This document shows positions 1-12,006 of a DNA stretch of 64,000 nt, in pieces (position 1 is the first letter of the stretch; each line of letters begins with the position of its first letter). Position numbers and translations under genes: made by a program. The notes below the pieces were generated by a model that was given only the letters and a program-made list of their open reading frames with translations, did no database searches and had not been told where the DNA came from. Source of the DNA: Liolophura sinensis (lineage: Eukaryota; Mollusca; Polyplacophora; Chitonida; Chitonidae); the NCBI RefSeq assembly GCF_032854445.1, contig NC_088300.1:4590001-4654000 (forward strand). Direction: 5' to 3'.

Positions 1-311
1 TCCAAATTCACCATAAGTGACAACATCCAAGAAAATCCTTGCCACAACATCAACTGGAACATGGTCACAACACTGACCTCCAATCAACTCAACTGGATGC
101 ACAAAAATCTGATTCCAAATTCGCCATAAGTGACAACATCCAAGAAAATCCTTGCCACAACATCAACTGGAACATGACCTCCAATCAACTCAACTGGATG
201 CACAAAAATCTGATTCCAAATTCGCCATAAGTGACAACATCCAAGAAAATCCTTGCCACAACATCAACTGGAACATGGTCACAACACTAACCTCCAATCA
301 ACTCAACTGGA
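1..311. repeat. Tandem repeat, about 101-113 bp unit, three copies
   Basis: Three head-to-tail copies start at 1, 114 and 215. The middle copy lacks a 12-bp segment (tcacaacactga region) present in the others. The array may extend past the left edge. A 63-codon plus-strand frame inside it is a by-product of the repeat. Confidence 0.9.
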
Positions 312-1531
312 TTTAGATCAAGAGATCCAAGCCAAGCCTGAATAGAGATCAAGGTTTTACCTCCCCTTAGCCTATGATCTGTTAATCCTCCAAAAAGACC
401 AGGAACCCCACCCAGTCTAAACCTGTTAATCCCTTAATACCAGAGTACTATTTAATCACATCTATCCTTTGTTCTACATTGTACATTTGTTGACATTTGT
501 TTCTCTAGTTGCGATATTTAAGCTCAATGTTTTGATGTCATTCACTTCATAACGATGTTAATAACTACATAAATAAATTCGAAACATCATGTTAATAAAC
601 CAAAAAGTTTTATATCCATAAGAAAGACTTTCCCAGAGTACTTCCAACTTCTAAATGCCACTCAAACATGTGAACCACTGAGCATCCTGTTTCCTAATTT
701 CCAGATATCTGATACTCAAGAACATTTCATATTAACAAAACATGTTATATCCATGGGTGAAGGAAACAGAAGTGCCCTGAATAAAATGCCCATCTTTACC
801 ACTCGAAAAACCTCCTCACTTGAAGCCACATCAACAATACCAAGCCCAAGTCTGCAATTCAAGTCTGCAAAGCTCTCGGAAAAACACTCAGCTGTGGAGG
901 GAATAATACCCCTGTGGAGGGATTAGCTGACTTCGTCAGAGGAGGCTGAACTGTACAGCCTACAGTTTCACAGGTTTCAAGCAATCTGCATGAAGGGTCT
1001 TCAAGTTATGCTTCAGCACAGAGCAGTTTGTGGCAGGACAATGTTAGTATCAGTTGTTCATCAACACATCGATGCTGGTACTTTAAGATACACTGTGCGC
1101 TTTGAAAAGCCATGGACAGTTAGCTAGACAGTTCAAGAGCATGTAATTGTCCGGTAACCCTTTAAGTCTAGGTAAAAGTAATGGGGTTAAATTTCTATTT
1201 CTGAAACAAGGTGATGTCATTTAAACACTTCTAGCCAGAAAACTATTAATCGTAGCTCAAATATGTTCAGACACCATGTAGGTGTATACCTTAGACTGCA
1301 ATTTGGTGCAATTTATATAGGCAAAGAAAAAAAAAGAGATTCAGAATTACTGACCCAAAATACACCGAAATATATCACATGTATATCAAAATTATAAACA
1401 TTATATATTAATATTAGACCATTAGCCAGCAAGTTTTCTGTGAGCTAGGACAAATGCAGTTTAGCTGCTAAAAGACAAGTGGACTGATGAGGCTTTCACG
1501 CTGATTGTGTCTGACACAGTGTGTACTGTAC
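312..1531. other. Intron sequence, nothing recognised
   Basis: AT-rich non-coding sequence downstream of D31. No Kunitz core, splice-bounded frame or known repeat was seen on either strand. Confidence 0.6.
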
Positions 1532-1780
1532 CTGGGTGAACCTCTTGTTGTGGCACTTCATGTCTGTGGTCAGGTCTGTTATCACGCCTATTCTGAGGTC
1601 TGCGGTCTCTCTGTGAACACTGGTGTTCACAATCCTCCTCTGTCTCAAATCTGTTGCCATTGCCCTCACAGCCTCCATACCTAAACCTGTCACACCTCTG
1701 GTTGTCACTGTCATAGTACCACCTGATCACAATGTCATCCCTACACGGACCAGCCTCAGGGGGCAGTGAACAAATGTCTT
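1532..1780 (-). CDS. Kunitz domain exon D31
   Basis: This is an 83-codon exon (acceptor TTTCCAGCAG, donor CCAG before GTACAGTA). P1 is Arg with Asp at P1', and one extra residue lies between the second Cys and the WYY segment; YGGC and GNGNRF are canonical. The linker is rich in Arg, Asn, Gln and His. A good donor follows, so the gene continues to the left, but no further exon is visible in positions 1-1531. Confidence 0.93.
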
Positions 1781-2132
1781 CTGCTGGAAAATAAAGTTTG
1801 ATTGTGAGAAAAAGCCATGGACAGTTAATCAAGCTTTGGAGCAAGAACTGCATGTTACCAGATAAACTTGTGTTAATGTATCAGTCCTATCATTTGTCAG
1901 GAAAGTCATGTTGAGATGCAGAATTGTGCATTACATGAACTGTATCCTTCAAGACACCTTTTTGTGAGTAAAAATACCCCATGGACCTGTGTCTTCCTCA
2001 CAAGCATGGTATATATCACATAGATATTCTGATTCAATGCTCTTTGACAGTCCACTAGAGACACATAATGGCACGGAAAAATTTTGTTGATGCTGATAAC
2101 TGAAGTACACAGGACCATCCTATTTCAATCTT

Positions 2133-5100
2133 TTAACTTATTGACTCCGACAGCTCCCTGCAGCCGCCAGTACAGCGGCGGGCTGTAGCCGTGCCTGCCT
2201 TCCGCCCAAGCAGGTGTCAGCGATCAGCCTCAACTGCCGTACTCACCTCTGTGTGAGCTTACACTGTAGTGGCGACTGATGCAGAGCGTTTTTCTGTTTT
2301 AGCACTCTAAAGCTGGTTGAATTTTGCCATCAATGTTAATTCTACGCAATCTTGTAAAATATTAGTATAGTTGCGGACGTACATTCATGAAGATGCCTAT
2401 AAAATGGGATTATCAAACTGAACATTCACACAACATGCGACACCAGCGAAAAGTATCATAATTTTTAGAGGTGATGACACGCAAATTCCTGAACAGAACC
2501 CCTGCTTTTCTGAATAAAAGTATGTGTGTCTAAGTCATCAAACGCTCAGGAAATACAGAGAAATCAGTTATTTATCGTGGGTTTGTTGAAGTGTCGAATA
2601 GAGCCGTACTACAGTCAGTTGTTTTCTCACTTCAGCTAAGCAAAAATGCCATAACATTTCGTCACTGAAGGCATTCGTTGTTCATTGGTCAGTAGTTGCC
2701 CTAAATTCTATCACGTGACACAGCGGAGCAGAATCATTGGTCAGTGATATTTAGTTCAGACCAACACACTCCTAACAAACTAAATAATAAACACAAAACA
2801 AAATAATGTGAATTTTGACCTCTTGTTTTCATTTCTTTTGACAGATGTGCTGGCCACCACTATGGAAAAATTATAACTCCAGGCTGGCCCATGTAATGTG
2901 GAAGAGTAATGTGTGGAACACAAACTTATTTGTTTGTGATTCACAAAATTTACTAGCTATTTCTCATTACCATTCCAGGCCCCTCCATCCACAAACAAAT
3001 AAATTTTTAAAAAGGCAGAAAAAACACAAACAGAAATACAAATTTTGGTTACATCACTCACTCATTATAGAAAGTACTTCTGTGCAAAATTCGTTCTTCA
3101 TACATGTAAGTGTGCTGGAATTTTGGATTTACACTGACAGTCAATGAGTCACAATTTATCTTCACTGAAAGTTGGTGAAAAAACTTTTTTAGTTATTATT
3201 TACAATATTTACTCTGTTTGTCAACAACTGGCGTGGAATCTACTCTTCTGTGAATGATAAAACATGAGATGGTTCAAAACATTCCAAACAGAGGTTTACA
3301 TCACAAATCTTGCATCCATAGTTTGACTCCTTCCTGATTTTCCTTCAACTACACAATTTGCATCGCCTGGATTTGGGCATGGATGTGGGCCAATGTGTCC
3401 GTCCGACACTGTCCTTCTGTAATACTTCATGTCGCCTTTTCTGTCTGTGCTGCCCGACAAGCTGTTTTGCCAAATTTTGTCGAAACTCCAGTTGACACAT
3501 TTCTTTCACCCGACCAGTTTTGCTTTTCTTCTGGTGATTCAGAGACTCCCGCATAAGAATGAAAGAGCACGCCACTGCTGTGTTAAACAAAAACCAGAAC
3601 AGGTACTTCCAAAACTTTTTGGGGCGACGAGTAGTGGAATAATGCATACGCAGCTGATCTCCGTGGTCCACACCATTCATGTGCTTGTTGTAGTTCTCCA
3701 CAACTTCAGGGGCTTTTATTTCTGCACGCGTTCCATCCTTCTGTTTTCGCTGGACACTCACTGTGACAGTTGGATCAGAATTAGTTGACAAGAAGTTTAC
3801 CTGTCGATTGTCGTACCAGCAGGCTGCCACAAGGTTTTCTTTCTGCTAGAGTTTACTTGCCCCTTTTTGTTTTGGCAGACAGTTTTTGTGTAGTGCGTCA
3901 GGCCACCCCTTTCTGTTGAGTCTACAGATGCCACAAGCATACAAACCATCCTTCAGCAAGTATTGATACATTTGGGGACTGGAAAAGTAATTGTCCATGT
4001 ATATGTGGTGACTTTTAACGGACAATACCCTGGTCAAATCCTATACAACCCTCGAGGCCAAACCCACTTCTCTCCCTGTATCTTGTTTGCCAGTGTATAC
4101 CTCCATCTGGTACACATACCCATTGCTACTGTCTGCTAACTGCCACACTTTTACTCTAAATTTACAAGGCTTTGTATGAAACACATCCACGGAATGGAAT
4201 CATCGCCTCATCTATCGTGACACTTTTGTGTGGTCGATAGTTTTCCACTAACCGTCTCTGCACAATACTGAAGACAGGCCGGACATGATGTATTTTGTCA
4301 TGGTTCGCATCTCCCCTGGCTGGATTTGTAGTAGAATCATTGCAGTGAAAATACTGCAAGATTTTCTCAAACCTGTCTCTAGTCATGATGATTGGTATGG
4401 AGGGTACTCTGAAGAGCTGATCAGTTGACCAATACTGCTTGTATGTAGGCAATTGTATGATAGACATAACCACATGAATGCCCATAAATGCTTTCATTTC
4501 CTGGATTGTTACAGGGATCCATCTATTGTCAGATTTTTTCTCAATACACTGCCTGGCATACAGGTTGGTCTGATCCACCAAAAGGGTATATAATTCTTCA
4601 GTGAATATGAGACTGAGAAAATCGAGCTCTGTACTTTCATTTGGTAGCACATTTATAGGTCCAGTCGGCTGGGTGAAGTCGTTGACAGCAATCTTTTCCA
4701 GTCTGCCACTCCATCGGACGGGTTCTACTACAGGCGTTGTTGTTGTTCTGTTGCCTATCGTATTTCCGGCAGCTAGCGGTCGCAGATCTGACAAAGGGAA
4801 GTCATCGTCGTCAGGTTTACTTTCTGATACACTAATGTCTGACTCAGTGTCACATTCCCTGTCAGCAGATGGTCTATCATCAGTTGTGAAGCCTAAACAA
4901 TCCTCGTCTTCGCTGGACTCGGCCAACGAAGCCATGTTGACACGCGAGTGTGTGCGAGTCTAAAAATAGATTCTATTTTTGTTGTGGTTAGGTATTCAAG
5001 CCAATAAAAACCGCCAAAATACCATTAAACACAAGCCTGAGACATTCATTAGGTGTGTTTTGATTGGTTTATACTGAAACACAAAACCTTTGAAAGCAAA

Positions 5101-5252
5101 ATATGCACCCAATGAGAAGTGGTGTTACATGCAGGTTTAGCCGCTCCTCAGGAAATGAGGTCCTTATCGGCCGCGCGGGTATACCCACACCTCAGGTTGA
5201 GACAGAGCGCTCTCCATGCGGCCTGAGCCGCACGTTGGAGTGAATGAGTTAA
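2133..5252 (-). mobile_element. piggyBac-family DNA transposon, full length but decayed
   Basis: The element is flanked by TTAA at 2133-2136 and 5249-5252, the target site that piggyBac elements duplicate. Immediately inside, the two ends form an imperfect terminal inverted repeat: CTTATTGACTCCGACA on the left and, reverse complemented, CTCATTCACTCCAACG on the right, matching at 12 of 16 bases. The interior (about 3.1 kb) carries the broken transposase on the minus strand between 3240 and 4935. It sits in the intron between D30 and D31 in the same orientation as the host gene. Confidence 0.85.
3240..4935 (-). pseudogene. piggyBac transposase (DDE_Tnp_1_7 / PGBD-like), disrupted
   Basis: The N-terminal part (4162-4935) opens with an acidic region (SSEDED) and runs into the DDE core, including the first catalytic Asp in TIDEAMIPFRG. 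A frameshift near 4160-4175 moves the coding to another frame. The second Asp segment (IYMDNYF, about 3975-4010) and the third (HMNGVDHGDQ, about 3660-3680) follow there. In-frame stops occur near 4046, 3847 and 3345. The last stop cuts off a C-terminal Cys-rich zinc motif that is still readable to about 3240. The intact length would be near 565 residues, normal for the family. It cannot make active transposase as it stands. Confidence 0.88.
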
Positions 5253-5591
5253 GAGAAGCAGTTCCTCAAATACAGTGCTGTTATGACTGTTATAACTGTG
5301 TAAATTGTATAAAAGCAACATGACTTTCTTCAACAGGCTTCTTTCTCTGGTGGTAGAGACAATAAAAAGTCCAGAAATTCGATAACTCGATTAGTAGAAG
5401 TGTTGGATATAGATTGGCAATATACTACCAATACTACGACAGGCGGAAGAATAGATGGATATTGCGATACCGTAATATGACATCATTAATGATGCGAGTA
5501 CATGTATGAAAGGGATACGGTTCATATCACTTGTCATAGTCCTTCACAGTGCAGCCACAAGAATGCAATATTATATGCCTTGAGCACAGAC

Positions 5592-5837
5592 CTGGATATA
5601 CTTGAGGGTTGTTCTCGGCAGGACTGACCCGGTTGTCCACATATATGGAGTTGTCCACTGGTATGTTAGACATGTCCGCACATAGTCTGCGACAGTCCTC
5701 CTCAGAGCTGAACTGATTGCCTCCCTCCGCACAGTTCCCCAGCCATGTCTGCTCACAGGCCTGGCTGCTCTGGTTATAAAACCACCTGTTCACCCAATCC
5801 CCACAAAACCGATCATCACGTAACATCAGACAAACAC
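5592..5837 (-). CDS. Kunitz domain exon D30 (Gly-x-Trp type)
   Basis: This is an 82-codon exon (acceptor TTTTTTGCAG, donor CCAG before GTCTGTG). The loop is Cys-Gly-Asp-Trp and the glycine motif LGNC, so it belongs to the Gly-x-Trp class although it sits far from the D8-D14 block. The linker is Asn/Val/Asp rich. The piggyBac element lies in the intron just downstream. Confidence 0.92.
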
Positions 5838-6507
5838 CTGCAAAAAATGGAAAGTAAGTTGTTCTTCAACTGGACAAACCTGGAAAGATTTGTCCCAAAG
5901 TTGATACAGAGGCATGAACTGAGATGATGATGTGAAAAAAGACATGGTGAAAATTTAAAGCTTCCCCATATATGTGTTTCACTCACATATTGTGAGAGAA
6001 AATAGTTGACAGGCTACACCAAAAGATGTGACAGTCAGTAAAACCAAGATGGCCAACACCAGCCATACTAGATAACAGTGCGAGGGAAATCAATGACAAC
6101 CATTTATTGGCTGACCTTAAGCAACTGTGCAAGTAGTACGAACTTGATTGGTCATTCTACATATAGACAGGTGTGATGGCCAATTTATCCTACATAGCTA
6201 CACACAGTGTGATGAAAATCAATCCTAACTATTTCTTTAATGACCTGAAGCCACTGTGTATGTATGAGCCTGATTGGTTGAAAAAAAGATATCTTGCTCA
6301 CAAGGAAAGGCGTGATGGATGTAGGATTAATGCACAGACACATTGAGAACTTTATTTTCATGTCCTTGGCAGAAATACCATGCTCACAAGAAAAAAAAGA
6401 GGAAGCAACTGCAGTTCCCCAAAATCGTGTTCTGTAATATGATGTTGATTGAATAATCTGAATAATTAAACCCACCTACTGCATGCATGTTAAAATAGCA
6501 GGCTTAC
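5838..6507. other. Intron between D29 and D30, nothing recognised
   Basis: No domain exon or clear repeat was seen. A 96-codon minus-strand frame here shows no known domain and has no convincing splice context. Confidence 0.5.
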
Positions 6508-6756
6508 TTGGATCTGCTAAAATGGCATTATCAACAGACATCTCCTCCTTGGGCTTTTCAGGGGCAGGTTTTCTATGTTTTCGTAGTTTAGACGGAGAAC
6601 AGAGACGTCGACAAGCCTTCTTGTCCTCAAAGTTGTTACCATTACCCTTACAGCCTCCATATGTAAAGCGCTTGCACTTGCCAGAGTCCCTATCATAGTA
6701 CCAGCGAGGGAAGGCACCTCTGCAGGGCCCTGTGTCTACACTGAGGTGACACATCT
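6508..6756 (-). CDS. Kunitz domain exon D29, canonical inhibitor-like loop
   Basis: This is an 83-codon exon (acceptor TTCTTCCTCAG, donor CCAA before GTAAGC). The loop is Cys-Arg-Gly-Ala-Phe, with Arg P1 and Gly P1', and the core YGGC with GNGNNF matches the family consensus well. It is a strong candidate for real trypsin-like inhibition. The linker starts Lys/Arg/Pro rich and becomes acidic. Confidence 0.94.
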
Positions 6757-6794
6757 CTGAGGAAGAAAATGATGGACTGTCATTTTTGCTATGA

Positions 6795-6990
6795 GATGAC
6801 TTTATTTATTTATTTAATTCTTGTTTAAGGCCAGAATTTTTCTCTTACACGATGGCCGTCAGTTTAAAGGTGGTGGAAACCAGATACAGCCACCAACCTT
6901 TGCTGAGTTATTGCATGGCAAACTCCTTCCTGTATGTTGTAAGCCACTGATGGAAGCCAAGTGATTTCCAGTGAACACTTCAGTCCATAA
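6795..6990 (-). repeat. Diverged SINE-like fragment
   Basis: A (TTTA)n tail is followed by a segment resembling the 3' part of the SINE at 63357-63612 (tacac-gatggccg, ggtggtggaaaccag). It is strongly diverged, so the assignment is tentative. Confidence 0.3.
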
Positions 6991-7074
6991 AAGAGAGCAC
7001 TGTCGACCACATATGAACTGATGACCAGAGAAAAGTATGTCAAAGGTCATTTGCACTGTTTCCAATCCAGTCAG

Positions 7075-7205
7075 AATGGTGTTTTACACCGTACTCAAGA
7101 ATATTTCACTTATACTATGAAAGCCAGCATTATGGTGGGAGGAAACCAGTCAGAACCACATAATTCACAACAATCTACAGGTTGCTGGAAGACCTTTCGA
7201 TGTAT
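7075..7205 (-). repeat. SINE fragment, tRNA-derived family, 3' part
   Basis: It shares the gttttacacc, aagaatatttcacttata, ccagcattatggtgggaggaaacc and caggttgctgg segments with the longer copies at 54005-54226 and 63357-63612. The tRNA-like head is missing. Confidence 0.65.
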
Positions 7206-7863
7206 GACAAGACAAAGACAAAGTAGGTCAAAGGTCACACAATCCTATATGGTCTACACCACATCTGATTCCATGTAAGAAGTTCCACTGAATACTGCCG
7301 AGCAGTCTTGTCGATACAGCATTGCAGCAAGTGCAACAGGAACTTTCAACATGCATGTATGAAACTTACTTGTAGGTCAAAAGGCATTTGCCCTCAATTC
7401 ACGCCGATATCTTCTGGTGGAGCCACCAGTGAATCTCTGTATAAATTCAGTTCCAAAGATTTGGCTCAGTATAGTTTTGGAGATTTATAAGTCGTGCATA
7501 AACTTTGACCTGAGAAAGTAGGTCAATGGTGACTTGTCTCAACCACACTCTAATGCATTCAGGGAGGCTCACCAGTAAATGCATGCATTCAGTTTTTAAT
7601 AAATTTGAGATACAGTGTTAGGGCTCCAAATATGAATTCTGCCCCCACTAAAGTAGGTCAAAGGTTGGTAAAATATTGTCTAACAATGTTCAGGCTTCTT
7701 CCTGGATTTTTTTCAGTTATTTTAAGTTATTTCAGAGATGGACGGATGGACAAACATGAATATGACAACACCCTTCTGTCAAAGCTGACCAAGGGCTACA
7801 TATCTAAGGTGAAGTTTTCAGGCTTTAACAAGCTCTAACATAAAAAGCAGCCAAACATTTCAC

Positions 7864-8265
7864 CTTTTGCCAGAGCCTTGTGTGAGTCTGTGTTGTCTGG
7901 TTGTGAAAGTCTGTCTCCCTCTGGACCAGGATACGTATTATTAGACTCAGGCAGGATTTCCACCTGTGTCCTTGGGTAATCAGGGTTATGGCTGTCTTCT
8001 GGATAATATCTGCTGTTGTCTTCAGCAGGATCTTCTGTCTGTTCTGGTGATGGGTCACCATGAGTTCTCTCCCCTTGGCTGGGTGATAGTCCATGGGGAT
8101 GACACATCTTCTCACAGTCAGCTTGACTGTCAAACTGGTTCCCAGCATCATCACATCCCCCATACCAGAACCTCTCACACATCCTCTTAGCAGAGTTGTA
8201 ATACCACTTCACAAGCATCTCTTCACACTCACGTTCGTCCTTTGGCAGGTGACAAATATCTCCTT
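7864..8265 (-). CDS. Kunitz domain exon D28, longest linker
   Basis: At 134 codons this is the largest exon (acceptor CTCTGTACAG, donor AAAG before GTGAAATG). The domain has P1 and P1' Glu, with YGGC. About 80 residues of acidic, Pro/Ser/Asn/Tyr-rich, probably disordered linker follow. The donor choice is the least certain part: an earlier phase 1 GT (in CCTGGTCCAG) exists but matches the consensus poorly. Confidence 0.9.
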
Positions 8266-8707
8266 CTGTACAGAGCAGAGAAAACACCCACTCAACTACA
8301 TCTGCGTTTCTGTATTGACAATTAGATCAGAAACTTAATAAAGAAAATTACTACTAAGTATTTAATAGCTGTCAGTCTTTACATCCTTCACCAAAAGACT
8401 TCCATTATACAACTTTACTTGAGCACATATTCGCAACAGGTGTGGCATCCTGCAAAGTAAATTGCATAGGATTGCATATGGTCTTGGAACATGTGGTAAC
8501 AGAGAATGTAAAAAATCTGACGACGGACCAACACAAGGACTTTTACAGCTAAAACTATATATGAAAAGCTACAGCATCTTCTAAACCTTATGGGCCTCCT
8601 TTTTTAACTTCAGATACACCAGCATTATATCTGAGGAAAGCTGACATACAGATAGGCAATGACAGTAGCTCTTGGGAAGGAAAGTCTTAACAAGGACAGC
8701 TGCTTAC

Positions 8708-8992
8708 GTGAACCGCTGTGTTCGGGTGGGACTTGGGCAGGCACATGCGTGGCTTCAGGCTCTGGCTCACCCCTGTCTTCCTCATCTCTTGTCTCTGATG
8801 ACTCAGGTTGCGGCTTGCTGGCGTACTCATAGCACTTTGTCCAGCAGGCATCGTGAGACTCAAACCTGTTGCCCAGCTTGTCACATCCTCCGTCCCAGTA
8901 TTGTTGACACTGAGCAGCCGTCTTGTTGTAATGCCATTTTGAAGTCCAGTTGGTGCACAAAGTATCTTCAAGCTCCATCAAACAGATCTCGC
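8708..8992 (-). CDS. Kunitz domain exon D27 with acidic linker
   Basis: This is a 95-codon exon (acceptor TTTTCTTGAAG, donor CAC before GTAAGC). The loop is Cys-Thr-Asn-Trp and the glycine motif DGGC. The linker of about 40 residues is dominated by Glu, Asp and Pro, in contrast to the basic linkers of the middle of the protein. The acceptor ends in AAG rather than the usual C/T-AG, so the 5' border is slightly weaker. Confidence 0.9.
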
Positions 8993-9282
8993 CTTCAAGA
9001 AAACAGCATAAAGTCAGGCTTTATTTATTTAATTCCTGTTTTAACATGTTGTTTGACGGCTAAGACAATCCTCATCACTCCACAAGCCAAGCATGGATGA
9101 TTCCTATTCTGTTTTCACAAGTACTAGTAACTAGCCTTACCACAAAATACCTTGCACGCTGCAGTGTGAAAGGTGTAGCTGACGGCTTCCATCTCATGAG
9201 CAATATCGTAGCTGGCATTGAATGACATAATTTGTAGATGTCAAAATAAACTTAAAGGAGAAATGTTTATAAAAAAAATTAC
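8993..9282. other. Short introns around D26 and D27
   Basis: AT-rich intron sequence. A tttatttatttaattcctgttttaa motif near 9020 resembles the tail of the SINE family but is too short to assign. Confidence 0.3.
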
Positions 9283-9495
9283 CTATCTCTGGAGCATCTC
9301 CCTGGTAGATCCGATTTGATGTGCGCAACAGGTGGTGACATGTTCTCAAGCATTCTCGCTTATTGTCAAATCTGTTTTCATTTCCCCTGCATCCTCCATA
9401 ATAGAACTGTCTACACTCTCCTGTGCTCTCGTCAAAATGCCACCTTAGCTGACTACTACGACAAGGTCCTTTATCCACAGGCAGCAGACACACTT
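9283..9495 (-). CDS. Kunitz domain exon D26
   Basis: This is a 71-codon exon (acceptor TTAATTCGCAG, donor ATAG before GTAATT). The core is conventional (LPVDKGPC, YGGC, GNENRF). P1 is Arg and P1' Ser, compatible with trypsin-like targets. The linker has about 18 residues. Confidence 0.93.
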
Positions 9496-9769
9496 CTGCG
9501 AATTAAATGACAGTATAGCATAAATTCAAAAGCAGTATTTCTGAACTATGAGATACATCACACTGAAGTAAATTAAAAACAATTCGCACTACAATAAATT
9601 AAAAACAGTTAACATTAAAATGAATTACAAAGAATTCATACTGAAACTCTTAAATTCACTGCACATTGCTGGAACCAAAAATGCTGTCCTCAGTAACCTT
9701 CAGCTGTACTGTTCTTTTTTGCCTTTCGGTTGACTTGGCTATCTTAAATAGTATAATCATTATTCCCAC

Positions 9770-9988
9770 CAGTTCCTTGTGTGCGACCCGGATCCCGGAT
9801 CCTGTCAAATATTGTTCTTCGTGAGCCCTCACAGGTCCTGCGACACTCCGTCTCATCTGCAAACACGTTCCCGTCATCTCGACATCCTCCGTGCCAGAAC
9901 TGCTCACAGCGACCCGTTTCAGAGTTGTACCTGTACCTGTTCTGCCATTCCTTACACTTCCTCGGGTCTGCAGGCTGATCACACACAT
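9770..9988 (-). CDS. Kunitz domain exon D25 (near-copy of D22)
   Basis: This is a 73-codon exon (acceptor CCTGCTGTAG, donor ACTG before GTGGGA). The domain is nearly identical to D22 at 16071-16283, and the first bases of the upstream intron match as well. The loop is Cys-Lys-Glu-Trp with HGGC. The linker is Arg/Asp/Gly rich and differs from that of D22. The 35-bp minisatellite begins about 90 bp upstream of its acceptor. Confidence 0.93.
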
Positions 9989-10080
9989 CTACAGCAGGGA
10001 AAATGCACCTTACATTTCTATGTTACACTTCTGCCCAAATTGGCAAATCAAATGTCTTGAATATTAAGCAAATTTATCCA

Positions 10081-12006
10081 AGCAGTCAACATCACAGGTC
10101 ATCTCATTTTCCACAAGCAGTCAATACCACAGGTCATCTCATTTTCCACAAGCAGTCAATACCACAGGTAATCTCATTTTCCACAAGCAGTCAATATCAC
10201 AGGTAATCTCATTTTCCACAAGCAGTCAATACCACAGGTCATCTCATTTTCCACAAGCAGTCAGTATCACAGGTCATCTCATTTTCCACAAGCAGTCAAT
10301 ACCACAGGTCATCTCATTTTCCACAAGCAGTCAATACCACAGGTCATCTCATTTTCCACAAGCAGTCAATACCACAGGTCATCTCATTTTCCACAAGCAG
10401 TCAGTATCACAGGTCATCTCATTTTCCACAAGCAGTCAATACCACAGGTCATCTCATTTTCCACAAGCAGTCAGTATCACAGGTCATCTCATTTTCCACA
10501 AGCAGTCAGTATCACAGGTCATCTCATTTTCCACAAGCAGTCAATACCACAGGTCATCCAGTCAATACCAGGTCATCTCATTTTCCACAAGCAGTCAGTA
10601 TTACAGGTCATCTCATTTTCCACAAGCAGTCAGTATCACAGGTCATCTCATTTTCCACAAGCAGTCAATATCACAGATAACATTATTCTCCATAAGCAGT
10701 CAATATCACAGAAAACATCATTCTCCATAAGCAGTCAATATCACAGATAACATCATTCTCCATAAGCAGTCAATATCACAGATAACATCATTCTCCAAAA
10801 GCAGTCAATATCACAGATAACATCATTCTCCATAAGCAGTCAATATCACAGATAACATCATTCTCCATAAGCAGTCAGTATCACAGATAACATCATTCTC
10901 CATAAGCAGTCAATATCACAGATAACATCATTCTCCATAAGCAGTCAGTATCACAGATAACATCATTTTCCACAAGCAATGTATACCACATGCAATCGCA
11001 TTTCCACATGCAATCAATATCACAATCTCATTTCCACATGCAATCAATATCACAGGTAATCTCAATCTTCACAAGCAGTAAATACCACAATTAATTTCAA
11101 TCTCCACAAGCAGCCAATATCAGAGGTAAACTCACTCTCCTCAAGCAGTTAACACCATAGGTAATCTCATACACTGCAAACTGTTAATACCACAGCTAAT
11201 CTCACTTTCCATAAGCAGTTAATGTCACAGATAATCTCATTCTCCACAAGCAGTTAATACCATAGGTAATCTCATACACTGCAAGCTGTTAATACCACAG
11301 GTAATCCCACCTTCCACAAGCAGTCAATACCACATGTAAACTCATTCTCCATAATCACTCAATACCACATGTGATCTCATTCTCCACAAGCAGTCAATAC
11401 CACATGCAATCTCACTCTCCACAAGCAGTCAATACCACATGTGATCTCATTTTCCACAAACAGTCAATACCACAGGTAATCTTACTCTCCAAAAACTGTC
11501 AATACCACAGGTAATCTTACTCTCCAAAAACTGTCAATACCACAGGTAATCCTACTCTCCAAAAACTGTCAATACCACAGGTAATCTTACTCTCCAAAAA
11601 CTGTCAATACCACAGGTAATCCTACTCTCCAAAAACTGTCAATACCACAGGTAATCTTACTCTCCAAAAACTGTCAATACCACAGGTAATCTTACTCTCC
11701 ACAAACAGTCAATACCACAGGTAATCCTATTCTCCAAAAACTGTCAATACCACAGGTAATCTTACTCTCCAAAAACTGTCAATACCACAGGTAATCCTAC
11801 TCTCCAAAAACTGTCAATACCACAGGTAATCTTACTCTCCAAAAACTGTCAATACCACAGGTAATCCTACTCTCCAAAAACTGTCTACACCACAGGTAAT
11901 CTTACTCTCCAAAAACTGTCAATACCACAGGTAAACTCATTCTCCACAAGCAGTCAATATCACTGGTAATCTCATTCTCCACAAGTAGTCAATACCACAG
12001 GTAATC
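10081..12006. repeat. 35-bp minisatellite, about 55 copies, three sequence zones
   Basis: Head-to-tail 35-bp units share the core gcagtcaata-cacag. Zone one (10081-10670) carries aggtcatctcattttcc. Zone two (10670-10975) carries agataacatcattctcc. A mixed zone follows, and the last (11460-11940) carries ggtaatcttactctccaaaaactg. In the last zone, units with cttactctcc and cctactctcc tend to alternate, suggesting a 70-bp higher-order unit. The array lies in the intron between D24 and D25. Confidence 0.95.

Noticed and set aside
2845-3147. Plus-strand 100-codon gene
   Set aside because: It lies inside the piggyBac element, antisense to the transposase end, with no known domain.
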